64,000 nt of DNA from Sphingobacteriales bacterium UTBCD1 (lineage in GTDB: Bacteria > Bacteroidota > Bacteroidia > Chitinophagales > Chitinophagaceae): NCBI GenBank assembly GCA_002066995.1, contig MWTC01000004.1:22606-86605 (forward strand), given 5' to 3'. Positions 16,737 through 26,099 of this stretch are shown here, piece after piece. Each line of letters begins with the position of its first letter. Positions within the stretch are counted from its first letter, which is position 1. The notes under the pieces are model-generated. The model saw only the letters and a program-made list of their open reading frames with translations, did not search any database and was not told the origin of the DNA. Both the position numbers and the translations under genes were made by a program.

Positions 16737-16807
16737 CCCAGCGACAGGTATAATTCAGGGTGATTTACTGCCATAATGTAGTATCTTGTTCTTCGCAAGG
16801 TTGATTT

Positions 16808-17032
16808 ATGGAAAAGGGGATTGATCCAAGACTTAGAAAGCAATTTAAAAAGATCCTGTTATCTTATTTCTTCGGCACTTTATGGCTTATGACAAATGTT
16901 ATGGCAGGCGTTTATTTTAAACTGGCCATCAGGGGCGCCGTGCCGCTTTATGCAAATATTTTATTCTATGCATTTCTTATAATTACCCTTTTGCTATTAC
17001 TCCGTTTCCTTTACAAGACGTGGAAACAATAG
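16808..17032 (+). CDS. Small two-helix membrane protein
   Basis: A 74-residue protein: charged N-terminus (MEKGIDPRLRKQFKK), two hydrophobic segments (about 17-38 and 47-68) and a basic end (YKTWKQ). It follows the GH25 gene by 71 bases on the same strand. The family is unknown. The clean ATG, hydrophobic pattern and charge arrangement support a real gene. Confidence 0.55.
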   Translation: MEKGIDPRLRKQFKKILLSYFFGTLWLMTNVMAGVYFKLAIRGAVPLYANILFYAFLIITLLLLLRFLYKTWKQ

Positions 17033-17110
17033 TTCCCATAGCTGAAAAATACCTTCTTCCACACATAGAAATCCGCTTTAAGTTTTATATTTTAGGCAGA
17101 TATTACTGAA

Positions 17111-17521
17111 ATGGAAATAAAACAAATCAGCAGGCGGGTAGTACTAACCGGAACGATCATCATCTGGATTATCAAATTCGGGCTCCGGCCGGTTCATTTA
17201 TTTGATGGTTCATTAAAATTCTTTTTGGGGATAGCACCGAACCTGGCAGGTTCGTTCCTCATCCCGTTTGGGGCTTATTGGTTTTTCAATGGTAAATCAT
17301 TCCTGGTGGCCCGCATCTTTCGCATCCGTTCACTTTATGATCTGAGAATGGTCTGTTTTATCGGCTTCGTATTACTGGTCATTAATGAATATTTACAACT
17401 GATCCCTTTCTTCGGCAGAACATTTGATTATTTTGATATTTTCTTTTCTGCGGTAGGACTGTCGGGATCATATTTTGTTTTTGGTAAATTAATGAGCAGC
17501 TATCAACCCGCTACAAATTAG
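17111..17521 (+). CDS. VanZ-like small membrane protein
   Basis: A 136-residue protein with four transmembrane segments. The layout (VVLTGTIIIWIIKFGLRP, then APNLAGSFLIPFGAYWFF, FIGFVLLVINEYLQL, FDYFDIFFSAVGLSGSYFVF) resembles VanZ-type proteins, in which a conserved Glu/Gln (here NEYLQ) precedes an Arg..D.xD segment (here RTFDYFD). Similarity is at the pattern level only. It may form a unit with the preceding small membrane protein (78-base gap). Confidence 0.55.
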   Translation: MEIKQISRRVVLTGTIIIWIIKFGLRPVHLFDGSLKFFLGIAPNLAGSFLIPFGAYWFFNGKSFLVARIFRIRSLYDLRMVCFIGFVLLVINEYLQLIPFFGRTFDYFDIFFSAVGLSGSYFVFGKLMSSYQPATN

Positions 17522-17697
17522 CTCCGGTATCACCGGTTGTTTTCTGCCTTTTCCCTGAAAGCCGGGAAATAAGGAGAAAGAAAAGACAAAAGCAAGCAGA
17601 AAGCTTATTTTTTTTCAGGATAATGAAAAAAAACAATCGGCCGTATTTCATCAGCTTGAATCATATGAAAGCAGTATCAATATTTAATATGAAATGT

Positions 17698-17731
17698 TGC
17701 ATACCGGTATGCATGGATATGAGTAACTTTG
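17698..17731 (+). promoter_or_regulatory. SCO1 promoter with a 16-bp palindromic operator
   Basis: TGCATACCGGTATGCA (17698-17713) is a perfect palindrome. It is followed by a consensus -7 box TAACTTTG (17724-17731), 17 bases before the ATG. The palindrome covers the expected -33 position, so a bound dimer would block or replace polymerase contact there. The core also occurs at 8682 and 15662. Confidence 0.55.
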
Positions 17732-17748
17732 CATTTTAATTGGTACTG

Positions 17749-18357
17749 ATGGGGAGGAAAATTATTTTTTATATCCTGTTTTTTGTATCCCTGTTCTTTG
17801 TATTCTATTTTGCAATGGGAAAAATTATTCCCGGGTTTGGAAAAAAGCAATCGGCAACGATCAGTGAAGTATTGCCCTTTTCATTTATAAACCAGGATGG
17901 AAATAGAGTTACCAATAAAGACGTATCCGGGAAGGTTTATGTAGCAGAATATTTTTATACCACCTGTCATGGCATTTGCCCCAGGATGAATAACAATATG
18001 AAACAGGTGTATGAGCGGTTTAAAAATGAGAATGATTTCCTGATTCTTTCCTATACCTGTGATCCCGCAAATGATTCTGCAGCCCGCCTGAAACATTATG
18101 CAGACTCAATGGGCGTTTCGACCGGCAGATGGATTTTTTTGACGGGGAGGAAAGACAGCCTTTATTATCATGCCAGGCTGAGCTACCAGATTGATGATCC
18201 AAAAAATAATCTGAAAAACATTGATGACGATTTTATGCACACACAGTTTTGGGCTTTGGTAGACAGAAACGGTAGAGTAAAACATATTTATGATGGACTA
18301 AAACAAAGCGAGGTGAACCAGATGATTTCTGATATAGATGAAATGCTGAGAAATTAA
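17749..18357 (+). CDS. SCO1/SenC-type copper chaperone of cytochrome oxidase assembly
   Basis: A 202-residue thioredoxin-fold protein anchored by one N-terminal helix (residues 5-23) and facing the periplasm. The copper ligands are present: CHGIC (Cys73 and Cys77) after FYTT, and the distal His in DDFMHTQFWALVD (near 163). SCO proteins deliver Cu to the CuA site of cytochrome c oxidase or act as thiol-disulfide reductants. The ATG at 17749 is preferred over the TTG at 17740 because it gives a leader of normal length after the TAACTTTG box. No oxidase subunits lie in the window. Confidence 0.9.
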   Translation: MGRKIIFYILFFVSLFFVFYFAMGKIIPGFGKKQSATISEVLPFSFINQDGNRVTNKDVSGKVYVAEYFYTTCHGICPRMNNNMKQVYERFKNENDFLILSYTCDPANDSAARLKHYADSMGVSTGRWIFLTGRKDSLYYHARLSYQIDDPKNNLKNIDDDFMHTQFWALVDRNGRVKHIYDGLKQSEVNQMISDIDEMLRN

Positions 18358-18360
18358 CCC

Positions 18361-19002
18361 CGTGGTACTGCAAATAAATTTTGCTATTGCAGGTGCTTAT
18401 GAATTTATAAAACACTTTCTTTATCGCAGCCGGAAAAAGTGAGCCCCGGTGTAAACACATCGGGGCTTAAGGTTAAGGCTCTGATTAGTTATTCTGTTTC
18501 TGGTCTTCTGTTAGGTTCAAAAATAAAAACCCGGTTTTAAACTACCGAATTTGAAGCATACCACTTTCCGGGTATTTTTTTCATTTCTTTCCATTTGATA
18601 TCACATTTTGAGATAACCAGGGCACCAGTTTCAATAACGGGGCTGGGCTGGGCAGGTCAGTCTTTACTTTTTTGTTCGCCGGATTTATAAATGAAAAGGC
18701 TATTGCATATCGTCCTATGGTGGGGCATGCTTCCGGGCCCGGTTTTCCCGCTCTTGAATTTTCGGGTTCAGCCAAATAAATAGGGAGGGAAGTTTCTGCT
18801 TAATTCTGTCTCCCGGCTTTACACTGAAACTATTCCCCGGGTTTATTACTTTATAATGTTTTTGCCCGGAAATACCAATTATATGTTTCCGGTAAGGTAT
18901 TCATAAAACAGGATCCGGCTGGCAGAGCTTTCCGTTTGTCAAAGAATTTGGAAAACGTTATACTTCCGGGAATATTTTACAACGAATTACAAAATGCAGG
19001 AA
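18361..19002. other. Long gap: terminator, otherwise no convincing gene
   Basis: About 640 bases without a supported gene. A hairpin AGCCCCGGTGT / ACATCGGGGCT (18442-18467) follows the SCO1 stop by about 85 bases and probably ends that transcript, though the T-run is weak. A plus-strand stretch at 18622-18780 reads FNNGAGLGRSVFTFLFAGF and on to a TAA without a start codon; it could be a gene remnant but matches nothing I know. The minus-strand frame there looks like its shadow. Confidence 0.4.
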
Positions 19003-20730
19003 TTATCCTTTATCCAGGGCTTCCATTTCTTTTTTTACGAATTGCATCAGCTCACTTATCGGTTTCGGGGAGAAATCAAATTTTAAACCTGCGGCTTTAA
19101 ATAACTCCGGGAGCGTTTTAGTGCCGCCGAAGGATAAAGCGTTGATATAATTATCTAAAGCCTGTCTTTTATTTTGCTTGTATTCTCTCCAGAGTCCTAT
19201 AGCGCCTAACTGGGCGATCCCGTATTCGATATAATAGAAGGGAACTTCAAAAAGATGAAGTTGTTTTTGCCACGAATATTTCCTGTACTCATCCAGGCCC
19301 GTGAAGTCTATAACGGGAGAAGAAAATTCATTCACTATTCTCATCCATGCTGTTGCTCTTTCTTCTTCAGTATGATCCGGGTGCTCATAAACCCAGTGCT
19401 GAAATTTATCAATAGTTGCTATCCATGGAAAAATTGTTATTACCCGTTCCAGTTGCTGTTCTTTTGCACGGATCAGTTCTTCTTTGTTTTTGAAGAATAC
19501 GTGCCAGTGATCCATACTGAACAGTTCCATGGACATACTGGCTACTTCTGCCATTTCAGTCGGGCATTCTTTGAATCCACTTAATTCCAGGTTGTGCACC
19601 AGGAAAGAATGAATGGCATGGCCGCCTTCATGTACCATTGTGGTAACATCATCCAACTGGCCCGCCGCATTCATAAATATAAAGGGGGCGCCGCTTTCCA
19701 GCAATGGCATATTGTAACCGCCCGGCGCTTTGCCTTTGCGGCTTTCCAGGTCCAGGTGCCTCATGTCTTTCATTTTTTCCAGGCAATCACTGAAAAAAGG
19801 ATCCAGTTCTTTAAAACAAGAGATCGTTTTCTTGATCAGTTCTGTTCCGGTTGTAAAAGGGTGCAATGGTTCTATCCCTGCCGGCCCGGCATTAATATCC
19901 CAGGGGCGTAAAGAGGGAAGAGATAATTTTTTCTTTTTACGTTCATAAATATCATTTACCAATGGCAATACATGCATCCGGACGGCATCATGAAACTGAA
20001 AGCAATCGTTTTTAGTGTAATCAAACCGGCCCATTTCCACAAACTTGAAATCACGAAAATTATTAAAACCGGCATTGAGTGCAACCCGGTGACGTTTTTT
20101 TATCAGCTTTGTATAAAGTTCATTCAGTTCATTCTTATCCTGCAGCCTTCTTTCATTTATTTTCCTGTATGCTTCCTCCCGGAGATTTCTGTCCGGGTTT
20201 TCTAAAAATTTTGTTGCCTGCTGCAAAGTATATTCATTGCCTTTGATGTGCACGGTCATTTTTCCTGAGATAACGGCAAAACGTTGTGATTCTACATTGA
20301 GCTCAGCAAACAAAGGAATATTAGTTTCACGGAACAGATCAATATTTTTTCTGACATTGCGCAGATAAGTAAAATATTTTTTGCTATCCAGTTCTCTGGT
20401 AAACGGATTACCGAGCAGCTTCCGGTTTAGTTTATCGGTGTAGGGCTGGATCTTTGGCTGAATCTCCATCATAAAAAATACATAAGCTTCTTCCAGGTCT
20501 TTATTATCAGTATCACAGGTAACCCGTATCTGCCGCCAGCTGGCATCTTCACTGATCACAGCTTCCAGTTCACTGCTGTCCCGGAGCCATTGTTCTAATT
20601 CGGAAACATTATTGATCTTTCTTTCTTCCAGGTCTTTCAGATAAGGTTCCAGAGCTTCCCACGAAGTGACAGCAAAGTCACCGGGAAGAAAATGACGTGA
20701 TATTTTCTTAATATCTGCAGAATGATTCAT
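19003..20730 (-). CDS. M3-family (oligoendopeptidase F-type) zinc metallopeptidase
   Basis: A 575-residue cytoplasmic peptidase that trims oligopeptides. The zinc site HEGGH lies at about residues 363-368 in VHEGGHAIHSFLVHN, with the third ligand Glu in the following ECPTEMAEVASMSMELF segment. Other family landmarks are DVTTMVHEGG, WIATIDKFQHWVYEHPDHT and FEVPFYYIEYGIAQLGA near the end. The length matches M3B members. It is followed on the same strand by nothing closer than the SCO1 gap, and the DUF5606 gene lies 41 bases upstream, so the two may share a transcript. Confidence 0.92.
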   Translation of the reverse strand: MNHSADIKKISRHFLPGDFAVTSWEALEPYLKDLEERKINNVSELEQWLRDSSELEAVISEDASWRQIRVTCDTDNKDLEEAYVFFMMEIQPKIQPYTDKLNRKLLGNPFTRELDSKKYFTYLRNVRKNIDLFRETNIPLFAELNVESQRFAVISGKMTVHIKGNEYTLQQATKFLENPDRNLREEAYRKINERRLQDKNELNELYTKLIKKRHRVALNAGFNNFRDFKFVEMGRFDYTKNDCFQFHDAVRMHVLPLVNDIYERKKKKLSLPSLRPWDINAGPAGIEPLHPFTTGTELIKKTISCFKELDPFFSDCLEKMKDMRHLDLESRKGKAPGGYNMPLLESGAPFIFMNAAGQLDDVTTMVHEGGHAIHSFLVHNLELSGFKECPTEMAEVASMSMELFSMDHWHVFFKNKEELIRAKEQQLERVITIFPWIATIDKFQHWVYEHPDHTEEERATAWMRIVNEFSSPVIDFTGLDEYRKYSWQKQLHLFEVPFYYIEYGIAQLGAIGLWREYKQNKRQALDNYINALSFGGTKTLPELFKAAGLKFDFSPKPISELMQFVKKEMEALDKG

Positions 20731-20771
20731 AAATAAATTTTAGAAAAAGAGGGTCAGAACATAAAACCCTG

Positions 20772-21269
20772 TCATTTCTTTTTAACAGCAGTTTTCTTAG
20801 AAGATTTTTTTTCTTCTTTTTCCGGAGAGGGCTCTTCTTTTTTCTCTTTTACTTTTTCGATGGCCTCTGCGGGCGGAGGTTCCGGAGATGATAACTTGAT
20901 TTCGATATTGTTTTTTTTCAGGACCTCAAACCAGCGGATCATTTTTTTGAGATCGCTGTTATAAACTTTTTCAAAATCCAGGTCCGGCAGGATCCTTTCA
21001 AAATATTTTTTTATTGCAGCAGAATCTTTTTCATCAGGTAGCCCGGCTCCATTTTTCTCCATTGTTGTAAAAACGTCTGCCAGGTTTATATTGTCCGTTT
21101 TAGTAAACACTTCAATACTTTCAAGTTGTGAGAACTGATGAATACGGCCGGAAATAAAACGGGTGGTTTTGTCTTCAATTGACCGGACAACCGCTCCGTC
21201 ATTTTTACTGCTGATCAGTTCAAATAATCCCGGGAGACCCGTCACCGCTACAATTTTAGTGTATTCCAT
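20772..21269 (-). CDS. DUF5606-type protein with a Lys/Glu-rich tail
   Basis: A 165-residue protein. The first about 125 residues match DUF5606, a family nearly confined to Bacteroidota: opening VTGLPGLFELISSKNDGAVV, central FTTMEKNG and closing KKMIRWFEVLKKNNIEIKL. The last 35 residues are low-complexity Glu/Lys/Pro, common in this family. The function is unknown; the opening beta segment looks SH3-like. It is encoded 41 bases upstream of the M3 peptidase on the same strand. Confidence 0.82.
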   Translation of the reverse strand: MEYTKIVAVTGLPGLFELISSKNDGAVVRSIEDKTTRFISGRIHQFSQLESIEVFTKTDNINLADVFTTMEKNGAGLPDEKDSAAIKKYFERILPDLDFEKVYNSDLKKMIRWFEVLKKNNIEIKLSSPEPPPAEAIEKVKEKKEEPSPEKEEKKSSKKTAVKKK

Positions 21270-21467
21270 AATATAATATGTCTTAAAGAAGATGCAAGAT
21301 AATTGAGTTCAATTAAATGGGGACAATACCGGCAGGCTGCTGTTTATTATAACTAATAATAACCACTCATATAGCCGGATTTGCCAATTATAATTGAAAC
21401 GGGAGTTCCTTTTTGAACTACGAAGGTTATACTAAGATTGGGCGTCTAAACTGTATAACTAAATAAT

Positions 21468-24347
21468 ATGAAGAAAATCAGATACTTCTTTTTTGTCCTC
21501 TTAATTGCATCTATAACCGCTCAGGCTCAAAGTGTTAAAGGAAAACTTACGGATGCTGCTGATAATAAACCTCTGGCAGGCGCTACTTTGACGCTTTCAA
21601 AAATAAAAGATACGACCGTCAAATTTGAAACAGTTGCGGATAGCAAAGGGGTTTTTGAGTTCAAAACATTACCTGTAGATTCTTTCATATTGAAAATTCG
21701 CTTTGTCGGATATGATTCTTATAATAAACCTGTAGCAACAAGAAATTCGACTCTCGACCTCGGTACTTTGGCAATTAATAAAGGAGTAGTACAAATGAGT
21801 GAAGTGGTAGTTGTTACAAAAACAGCTCCGGTGCAGCAAAAAGGAGATACAACCCAGTTCAATGCAAGCCAGTTTAAAGTAAACCCGGATGCCACCACAG
21901 AAGACCTGATCAAAAAGATGCCCGGAATTACAGTTGATAAATCCGGCACAGTCACTGCCCAGGGTGACCAGGTGAAGAAAGTAACGGTAGATGGAAAAGA
22001 TTTTTTTGGTGATGATGCCACTGCTGCATTAAGAAATCTTCCTTCGGCAATTGTTGATAAAATCCAGGTGTTTGACCGGTTAAGCGACCAGGCACAGTTT
22101 ACAGGCTTTGATGACGGTAATTCTGTGAAAGCAATTAATATCGTAACCAAAAACGGATTGAAAAACGGCCAGTTCGGAAGAATCTTTGCGGGTTATGGAA
22201 CAAATGAAAGGTATTCCGGTGGTGGTAATGTAAGTTTTTTCAAAGGGGATCGTCGTATTTCGTTCATTGGTAATTTCAATAACATCAACCAGCAGAGTTT
22301 TGCTTCACAGGATCTTTTAGGTGCAACAAGTATGGGTGGTGGTCGTGGTGGATTTGGTGGTGGCGGAGGTGGTGGTTTTGGTGGAGGAGGTTTTGGTGGC
22401 GGCTTTGGTGGTGGCGGTAATTTTTCTGTAGGGCAGCAGGGCGGCATCAATATGACCAATGCATTTGGTATCAACTATTCCGATAAATGGTCTAAAAAAG
22501 TTAGTGTGACCGGCAGCTATTTCTTTAATAGCAGCAATAACACGAACAACCAGACCATTAGAAGCCAGACACTCTTCAGCGGGAAAACGCAGTACGCTAA
22601 TCAAAACAGCACTTCCACGGGGAGTAGTTATAATCACAGGATAAATATGCGTATAGAGTACCAGATAGATCCCAAGAATTCATTTATCATCACTCCAAGC
22701 TTGAATTTTCAGAACAACAAATCTGCATCAGGGAATATTTCTCAAACCTATTATGGAACCAATGATTCTTTGAATACAGCTAACAGCAGAAACAACAGCA
22801 ACAGGGACGGATATAATCTGAGAAATAATATTTTATACAGGCACTCTTTTGCCAAGAAAGGAAGAACCTTTTCGGTTAACCTCAGCACAACTTTTAATAA
22901 AAATGATGGTGAGAACTTTGTTTATTCCCAATACCGGTTTTTTGACCGTATATCACAAGCAATCACAGACTCGTTGCAGAATCAGTATATAACCAATCCT
23001 ACCAACGGGTATTCTCTTTCTGCCAATATTGCTTATACAGAACCTATTGGTAAAAAAGGGCAATTACAATTTAATTATACCCCGTCATACAATAAGAATA
23101 AAGCAGACCAGGAAACATTTTCTTATGATCAGATTGGCCAGAAGTACTCACGGTTTGATACGCTGTTCTCCAATAAGTTTGATAATACCACAACCACTCA
23201 AAACGGGGGCGTAACTTACCGGCTGGGACAAAGCAGGGATAACCAGTTTTCTGTCGGGGTTTCCTACCAGTATTCACGCCTGCAAAGTCAGCGGATATTC
23301 CCAACTGCCGGCATCATAGATCAGTCATTCAGCACAGTATTGCCCAACCTGATGTGGATGAAAAAAGTATCTGCAAAAAGTAATATTAGGATATTTTACA
23401 GGGCCAGCACAAATTTTCCATCGGTAAGCCAACTGCAGGATGTAGTTAATACAAGCAACCCCATGAGCGTAAGCAGCGGTAATCCCGATCTGAAACAGTC
23501 TTATACTCATTTCTTATCCGGTAGATATGTATTCACCAATACCGTAAAAGGGAAAAGCTTTTTTGCAAACATTTTCCTTCAGACTGCACAGAACTATATT
23601 ACTAATGCTACATTCAGCCCCAATTCAGATTCTACCATTCAACACGGCATAATATTAAAATACGGATCACAGTTAACGAAACCCGTAAACATGGATGGAT
23701 ATAAAAGCTTAAGAACTTTCTTTACTTATAGTTTGCCGGTCAAATTCATCAAATCAAATTTGAACCTTAGCTCCGGGTTTACTTACTCGAGCTTGCCGGG
23801 TTTGATCAATCATATTAAAACGATCACACACAACTATGCGTATAATGGCGGCATTGTGATTGCCAGCAATATCAGTGAATACGTAGATTTCAATATTTCT
23901 TACAATGCCAGTTACAACCAGGCGAAAAGCACAGCGAAAGGACAGAATAATAATAATTATGTGAACCAGACTGCCGGACTGCAATTCAACCTGCTCAGCA
24001 AAAACGGATGGTTCTTCCAGAATGACCTGACAAGCCAAACATATAATGGATTATCAGCAGGTTTAAATCAGAACTATTGGTTATGGAATGCCTCGGTAGG
24101 CAAAAAATTCCTGAAAAACCGGCAGGGGGAATTGAAACTTACAGCATTTGACTTGCTGAAACAGAATCAAAGCCTTTCCAGAACTGTGACTGAAAACTTT
24201 ATTCAAGACTCTCAGACCCAGGTACTACAGCAATACTTTATGCTGACGTTTACCTACAGCCTGAAGAATTTTGGAAAACCTAATATGAACATGAATAATA
24301 ATAGGTTTGGCCCGGGACAGGGACCAGGAGGCATGCATATGTTTTGA
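21468..24347 (+). CDS. TonB-dependent-receptor-like outer-membrane barrel (OMP_b-brl type)
   Basis: A 959-residue outer-membrane protein. Residues 1-21 are a signal peptide (ending AQA), 22-100 a carboxypeptidase-regulatory-like beta-sandwich (GKLTDAADNKPLAGATLTLS), about 120-230 a plug-like domain (ATTEDLIKKMPGITVDKSGT, DGKDFFGDDATAALRNLP), and the rest a large barrel ending in LTFTYSLKNFG. A glycine-rich run at about residues 288-318 lies in the first barrel loop. No SusD partner follows. Instead an anti-sigma-like gene and two Spy-like genes are downstream, suggesting an envelope-stress unit. The substrate is unknown. Confidence 0.87.
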   Translation: MKKIRYFFFVLLIASITAQAQSVKGKLTDAADNKPLAGATLTLSKIKDTTVKFETVADSKGVFEFKTLPVDSFILKIRFVGYDSYNKPVATRNSTLDLGTLAINKGVVQMSEVVVVTKTAPVQQKGDTTQFNASQFKVNPDATTEDLIKKMPGITVDKSGTVTAQGDQVKKVTVDGKDFFGDDATAALRNLPSAIVDKIQVFDRLSDQAQFTGFDDGNSVKAINIVTKNGLKNGQFGRIFAGYGTNERYSGGGNVSFFKGDRRISFIGNFNNINQQSFASQDLLGATSMGGGRGGFGGGGGGGFGGGGFGGGFGGGGNFSVGQQGGINMTNAFGINYSDKWSKKVSVTGSYFFNSSNNTNNQTIRSQTLFSGKTQYANQNSTSTGSSYNHRINMRIEYQIDPKNSFIITPSLNFQNNKSASGNISQTYYGTNDSLNTANSRNNSNRDGYNLRNNILYRHSFAKKGRTFSVNLSTTFNKNDGENFVYSQYRFFDRISQAITDSLQNQYITNPTNGYSLSANIAYTEPIGKKGQLQFNYTPSYNKNKADQETFSYDQIGQKYSRFDTLFSNKFDNTTTTQNGGVTYRLGQSRDNQFSVGVSYQYSRLQSQRIFPTAGIIDQSFSTVLPNLMWMKKVSAKSNIRIFYRASTNFPSVSQLQDVVNTSNPMSVSSGNPDLKQSYTHFLSGRYVFTNTVKGKSFFANIFLQTAQNYITNATFSPNSDSTIQHGIILKYGSQLTKPVNMDGYKSLRTFFTYSLPVKFIKSNLNLSSGFTYSSLPGLINHIKTITHNYAYNGGIVIASNISEYVDFNISYNASYNQAKSTAKGQNNNNYVNQTAGLQFNLLSKNGWFFQNDLTSQTYNGLSAGLNQNYWLWNASVGKKFLKNRQGELKLTAFDLLKQNQSLSRTVTENFIQDSQTQVLQQYFMLTFTYSLKNFGKPNMNMNNNRFGPGQGPGGMHMF

Positions 24348-24391
24348 TCCCGACAAAAGTTTTATCAGGTCATGACGTCAAATAAAATAGT

Positions 24392-24730
24392 ATGAGCAAT
24401 AATCCAATTATAAAAACGGGAACTGAAAAGATTCTGGATAGCCTTGATAATATTAAAAGGGCTTCTCCCAAAGCGTTTTTACATACACGCATTATGGCTC
24501 GTTTGACAAAAAACAGAACAGACAACCGTTGGGAGAGAGTTACACTTTTTATTTCAAAACCTGCTTTTGCCGTTGCTACCTTTGCTTTGTTTATATTGAT
24601 CAACATCGCAGTCATTTTTCATTTCTCCGGTAATACCGCTTCTGCTTTGCGGAATGATTCAGCTTCAGTAATGTCTGATAATGAATATAACCTTTCTGTA
24701 TCTTCTTTGTATGACATAAATCCGGAATAG
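24392..24730 (+). CDS. Single-pass membrane protein, possibly anti-sigma-like
   Basis: A 112-residue protein with a cytoplasmic basic N-terminal half (PKAFLHTRIMARLTKN), one transmembrane helix (about 60-80: PAFAVATFALFILINIAVIF) and a Ser/Asn-rich outer tail. The plan resembles small anti-sigma proteins that accompany Spy-like periplasmic proteins in Bacteroidota, but no zinc-binding motif is seen and no sigma-factor gene is adjacent. It lies 44 bases after the barrel gene, and its stop is one base before the next ATG, so it is clearly in an operon. Confidence 0.65.
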   Translation: MSNNPIIKTGTEKILDSLDNIKRASPKAFLHTRIMARLTKNRTDNRWERVTLFISKPAFAVATFALFILINIAVIFHFSGNTASALRNDSASVMSDNEYNLSVSSLYDINPE

Positions 24731-24731
24731 A

Positions 24732-25238
24732 ATGGCATCGGGCAGGAATAATAAGGTTTACATTTTAATCATAGCAGTTCTTTTAATATCCAACGGAGTT
24801 TTGCTGGGGTTTATGTTTCTGGGAAAGAAGGGTAATGGTAAACCATTCGAAAGAGGGAAATCATTCACTGATTATTTTGAGAAACAACTTGGATTCACCC
24901 CGGAACAGTCCGTACAGTTCCGGCAACTAAGAGATCAGCACTTTGAAAGCTTAAGGCCTATATTAAGGGAAGTCAGAAACGCAAAAGATAGTTTATTCAG
25001 TATTATGCGCCTTTCGAATGCTCCTGACTCAGTTATTGACAAGGCAGCAGAAAACCTGGCACAAAAAGAGAAAGCCCAGGAACTTCAGAGTTTCAAACAT
25101 TTCAAAAGAGTGAGAGAATTGTGCACTGATGAACAAAAGCCCAAATTTGATTCTTTGATCAGCAGAATAATCAACAGGTCATACAGCAGGCCTCCCGGTC
25201 AACAAGGTCCTCAAAAAGATTCTTCGAACCAGCGATAG
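24732..25238 (+). CDS. Spy/CpxP-like periplasmic stress protein, membrane-anchored
   Basis: A 168-residue protein with an N-terminal helix (VYILIIAVLLISNGVLLGFMF) and a helical periplasmic domain typical of the heavy-metal-sensor/Spy-like group: FEKQLGFTPEQSVQFRQLRD (an LTxxQ-like repeat) and a second, more degenerate TDEQKPKFDSLI. Such proteins bind unfolded proteins or metals in the periplasm. The stop-start gap to the previous gene is one base. The C-terminus is Pro/Gln-rich. Confidence 0.78.
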   Translation: MASGRNNKVYILIIAVLLISNGVLLGFMFLGKKGNGKPFERGKSFTDYFEKQLGFTPEQSVQFRQLRDQHFESLRPILREVRNAKDSLFSIMRLSNAPDSVIDKAAENLAQKEKAQELQSFKHFKRVRELCTDEQKPKFDSLISRIINRSYSRPPGQQGPQKDSSNQR

Positions 25239-25312
25239 ATTAGTCAGGTAATGTAACAAAAATGTTCTTTATCAGCAGAAGCTACCAGTATTTTTAATTT
25301 AAAATATTCAAT

Positions 25313-25699
25313 ATGAAAAGAAAAATAATAATGGCTTTGTCCTTTATGTTTGCTGCAATCTTTACAGCGAATGCACAGTTTCAGCAGCGCACGGTAGAAG
25401 AAAGAGTAAAAATGGTTCACGCCAAAATTGACAGCGCTTTTAAGTTAGGTGATAAAAAAATGGCAGATGTGGATTCCATCTTTGCCGGCTTCTACAGATC
25501 GCAGGATAAGGTCAGGAAGGAAATGTCAGGCAGCGGCGAACGTCCGGACTTCCAGGCAATGCGGGAAAAGATGCAGCCGCTAACAGAAGAAAGAGACAGT
25601 AAGCTGAAAACAGTTTTGGGTAATGATAACTACAAAGTCTGGAAAGATCAGATCGAGCCTTCCATGAGGCCACAGCGCCGTGGTGGCACCAACCAGTAA
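25313..25699 (+). CDS. Small Spy-like exported protein
   Basis: A 128-residue protein with a signal peptide (KRKIIMALSFMFAAIFTANAQ) and a charged helical mature part (VEERVKMVHAKIDSAFKLGD ... MQPLTEERDSKLKTVLGNDN), the layout of short Spy-like periplasmic chaperones or DUF-type relatives. It is the last gene of the 21468-25699 unit and is followed by a strong terminator. The relation to the preceding Spy-like gene is plausible, not proven. Confidence 0.72.
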   Translation: MKRKIIMALSFMFAAIFTANAQFQQRTVEERVKMVHAKIDSAFKLGDKKMADVDSIFAGFYRSQDKVRKEMSGSGERPDFQAMREKMQPLTEERDSKLKTVLGNDNYKVWKDQIEPSMRPQRRGGTNQ

Positions 25700-25732
25700 G
25701 TACATTACCCAAAAAGAATTTTTTTAAAAGTC

Positions 25733-25760
25733 AAAAGCCCCGGTACATCGGGGTTTTTTT
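25733..25760 (+). terminator. Terminator of the barrel/Spy operon
   Basis: CCCCG-GTACAT-CGGGG followed by seven T, 34 bases after the last stop. An upstream A-run makes it usable on both strands, but no minus-strand gene is near. Confidence 0.88.
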
Positions 25761-26099
25761 GTTACAAAATTCATCTGCGATTTCCTGTTATTTAAAATTC
25801 AATCAATGACTAAACCGGAATTAAGTAAAAAGATAAAGATGCTTATGTAAAATTTTTAACAGGCACAGTATAATAAGATGTATCCGCACTCGGAAAGTTT
25901 TTCAGAATCAGTGATGGAATAGAAAATTTACCAGGGATTATTACCCGAATCTTCTATGTGCACTCTACAAATATCAAATTTTATTGGAATCCTCATTATT
26001 TCATAGTAGAAAACACTAATCCGATAAAATATTCAGAATTTAACTTCGTTTATCCTGGTTAGTTCCAATAAAAAATTCAAATCCTAAAAAACCAAAATT
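25761..26099. other. Intergenic region before the adhesin-like cluster
   Basis: About 340 AT-rich bases with no supported gene. It must hold the promoter of the 26100 gene, but I see no convincing TAnnTTTG box; TTAACTTCG near 26039 is the nearest resemblance. Confidence 0.35.

Noticed and set aside
18581..18775. Minus-strand frame in the gap after SCO1
   Set aside because: Composition looks like the shadow of the plus-strand remnant; no ribosome site, no known family.
22193..22474. Proline-rich minus-strand frame within the barrel gene
   Set aside because: It is the reverse complement of the glycine-rich run.
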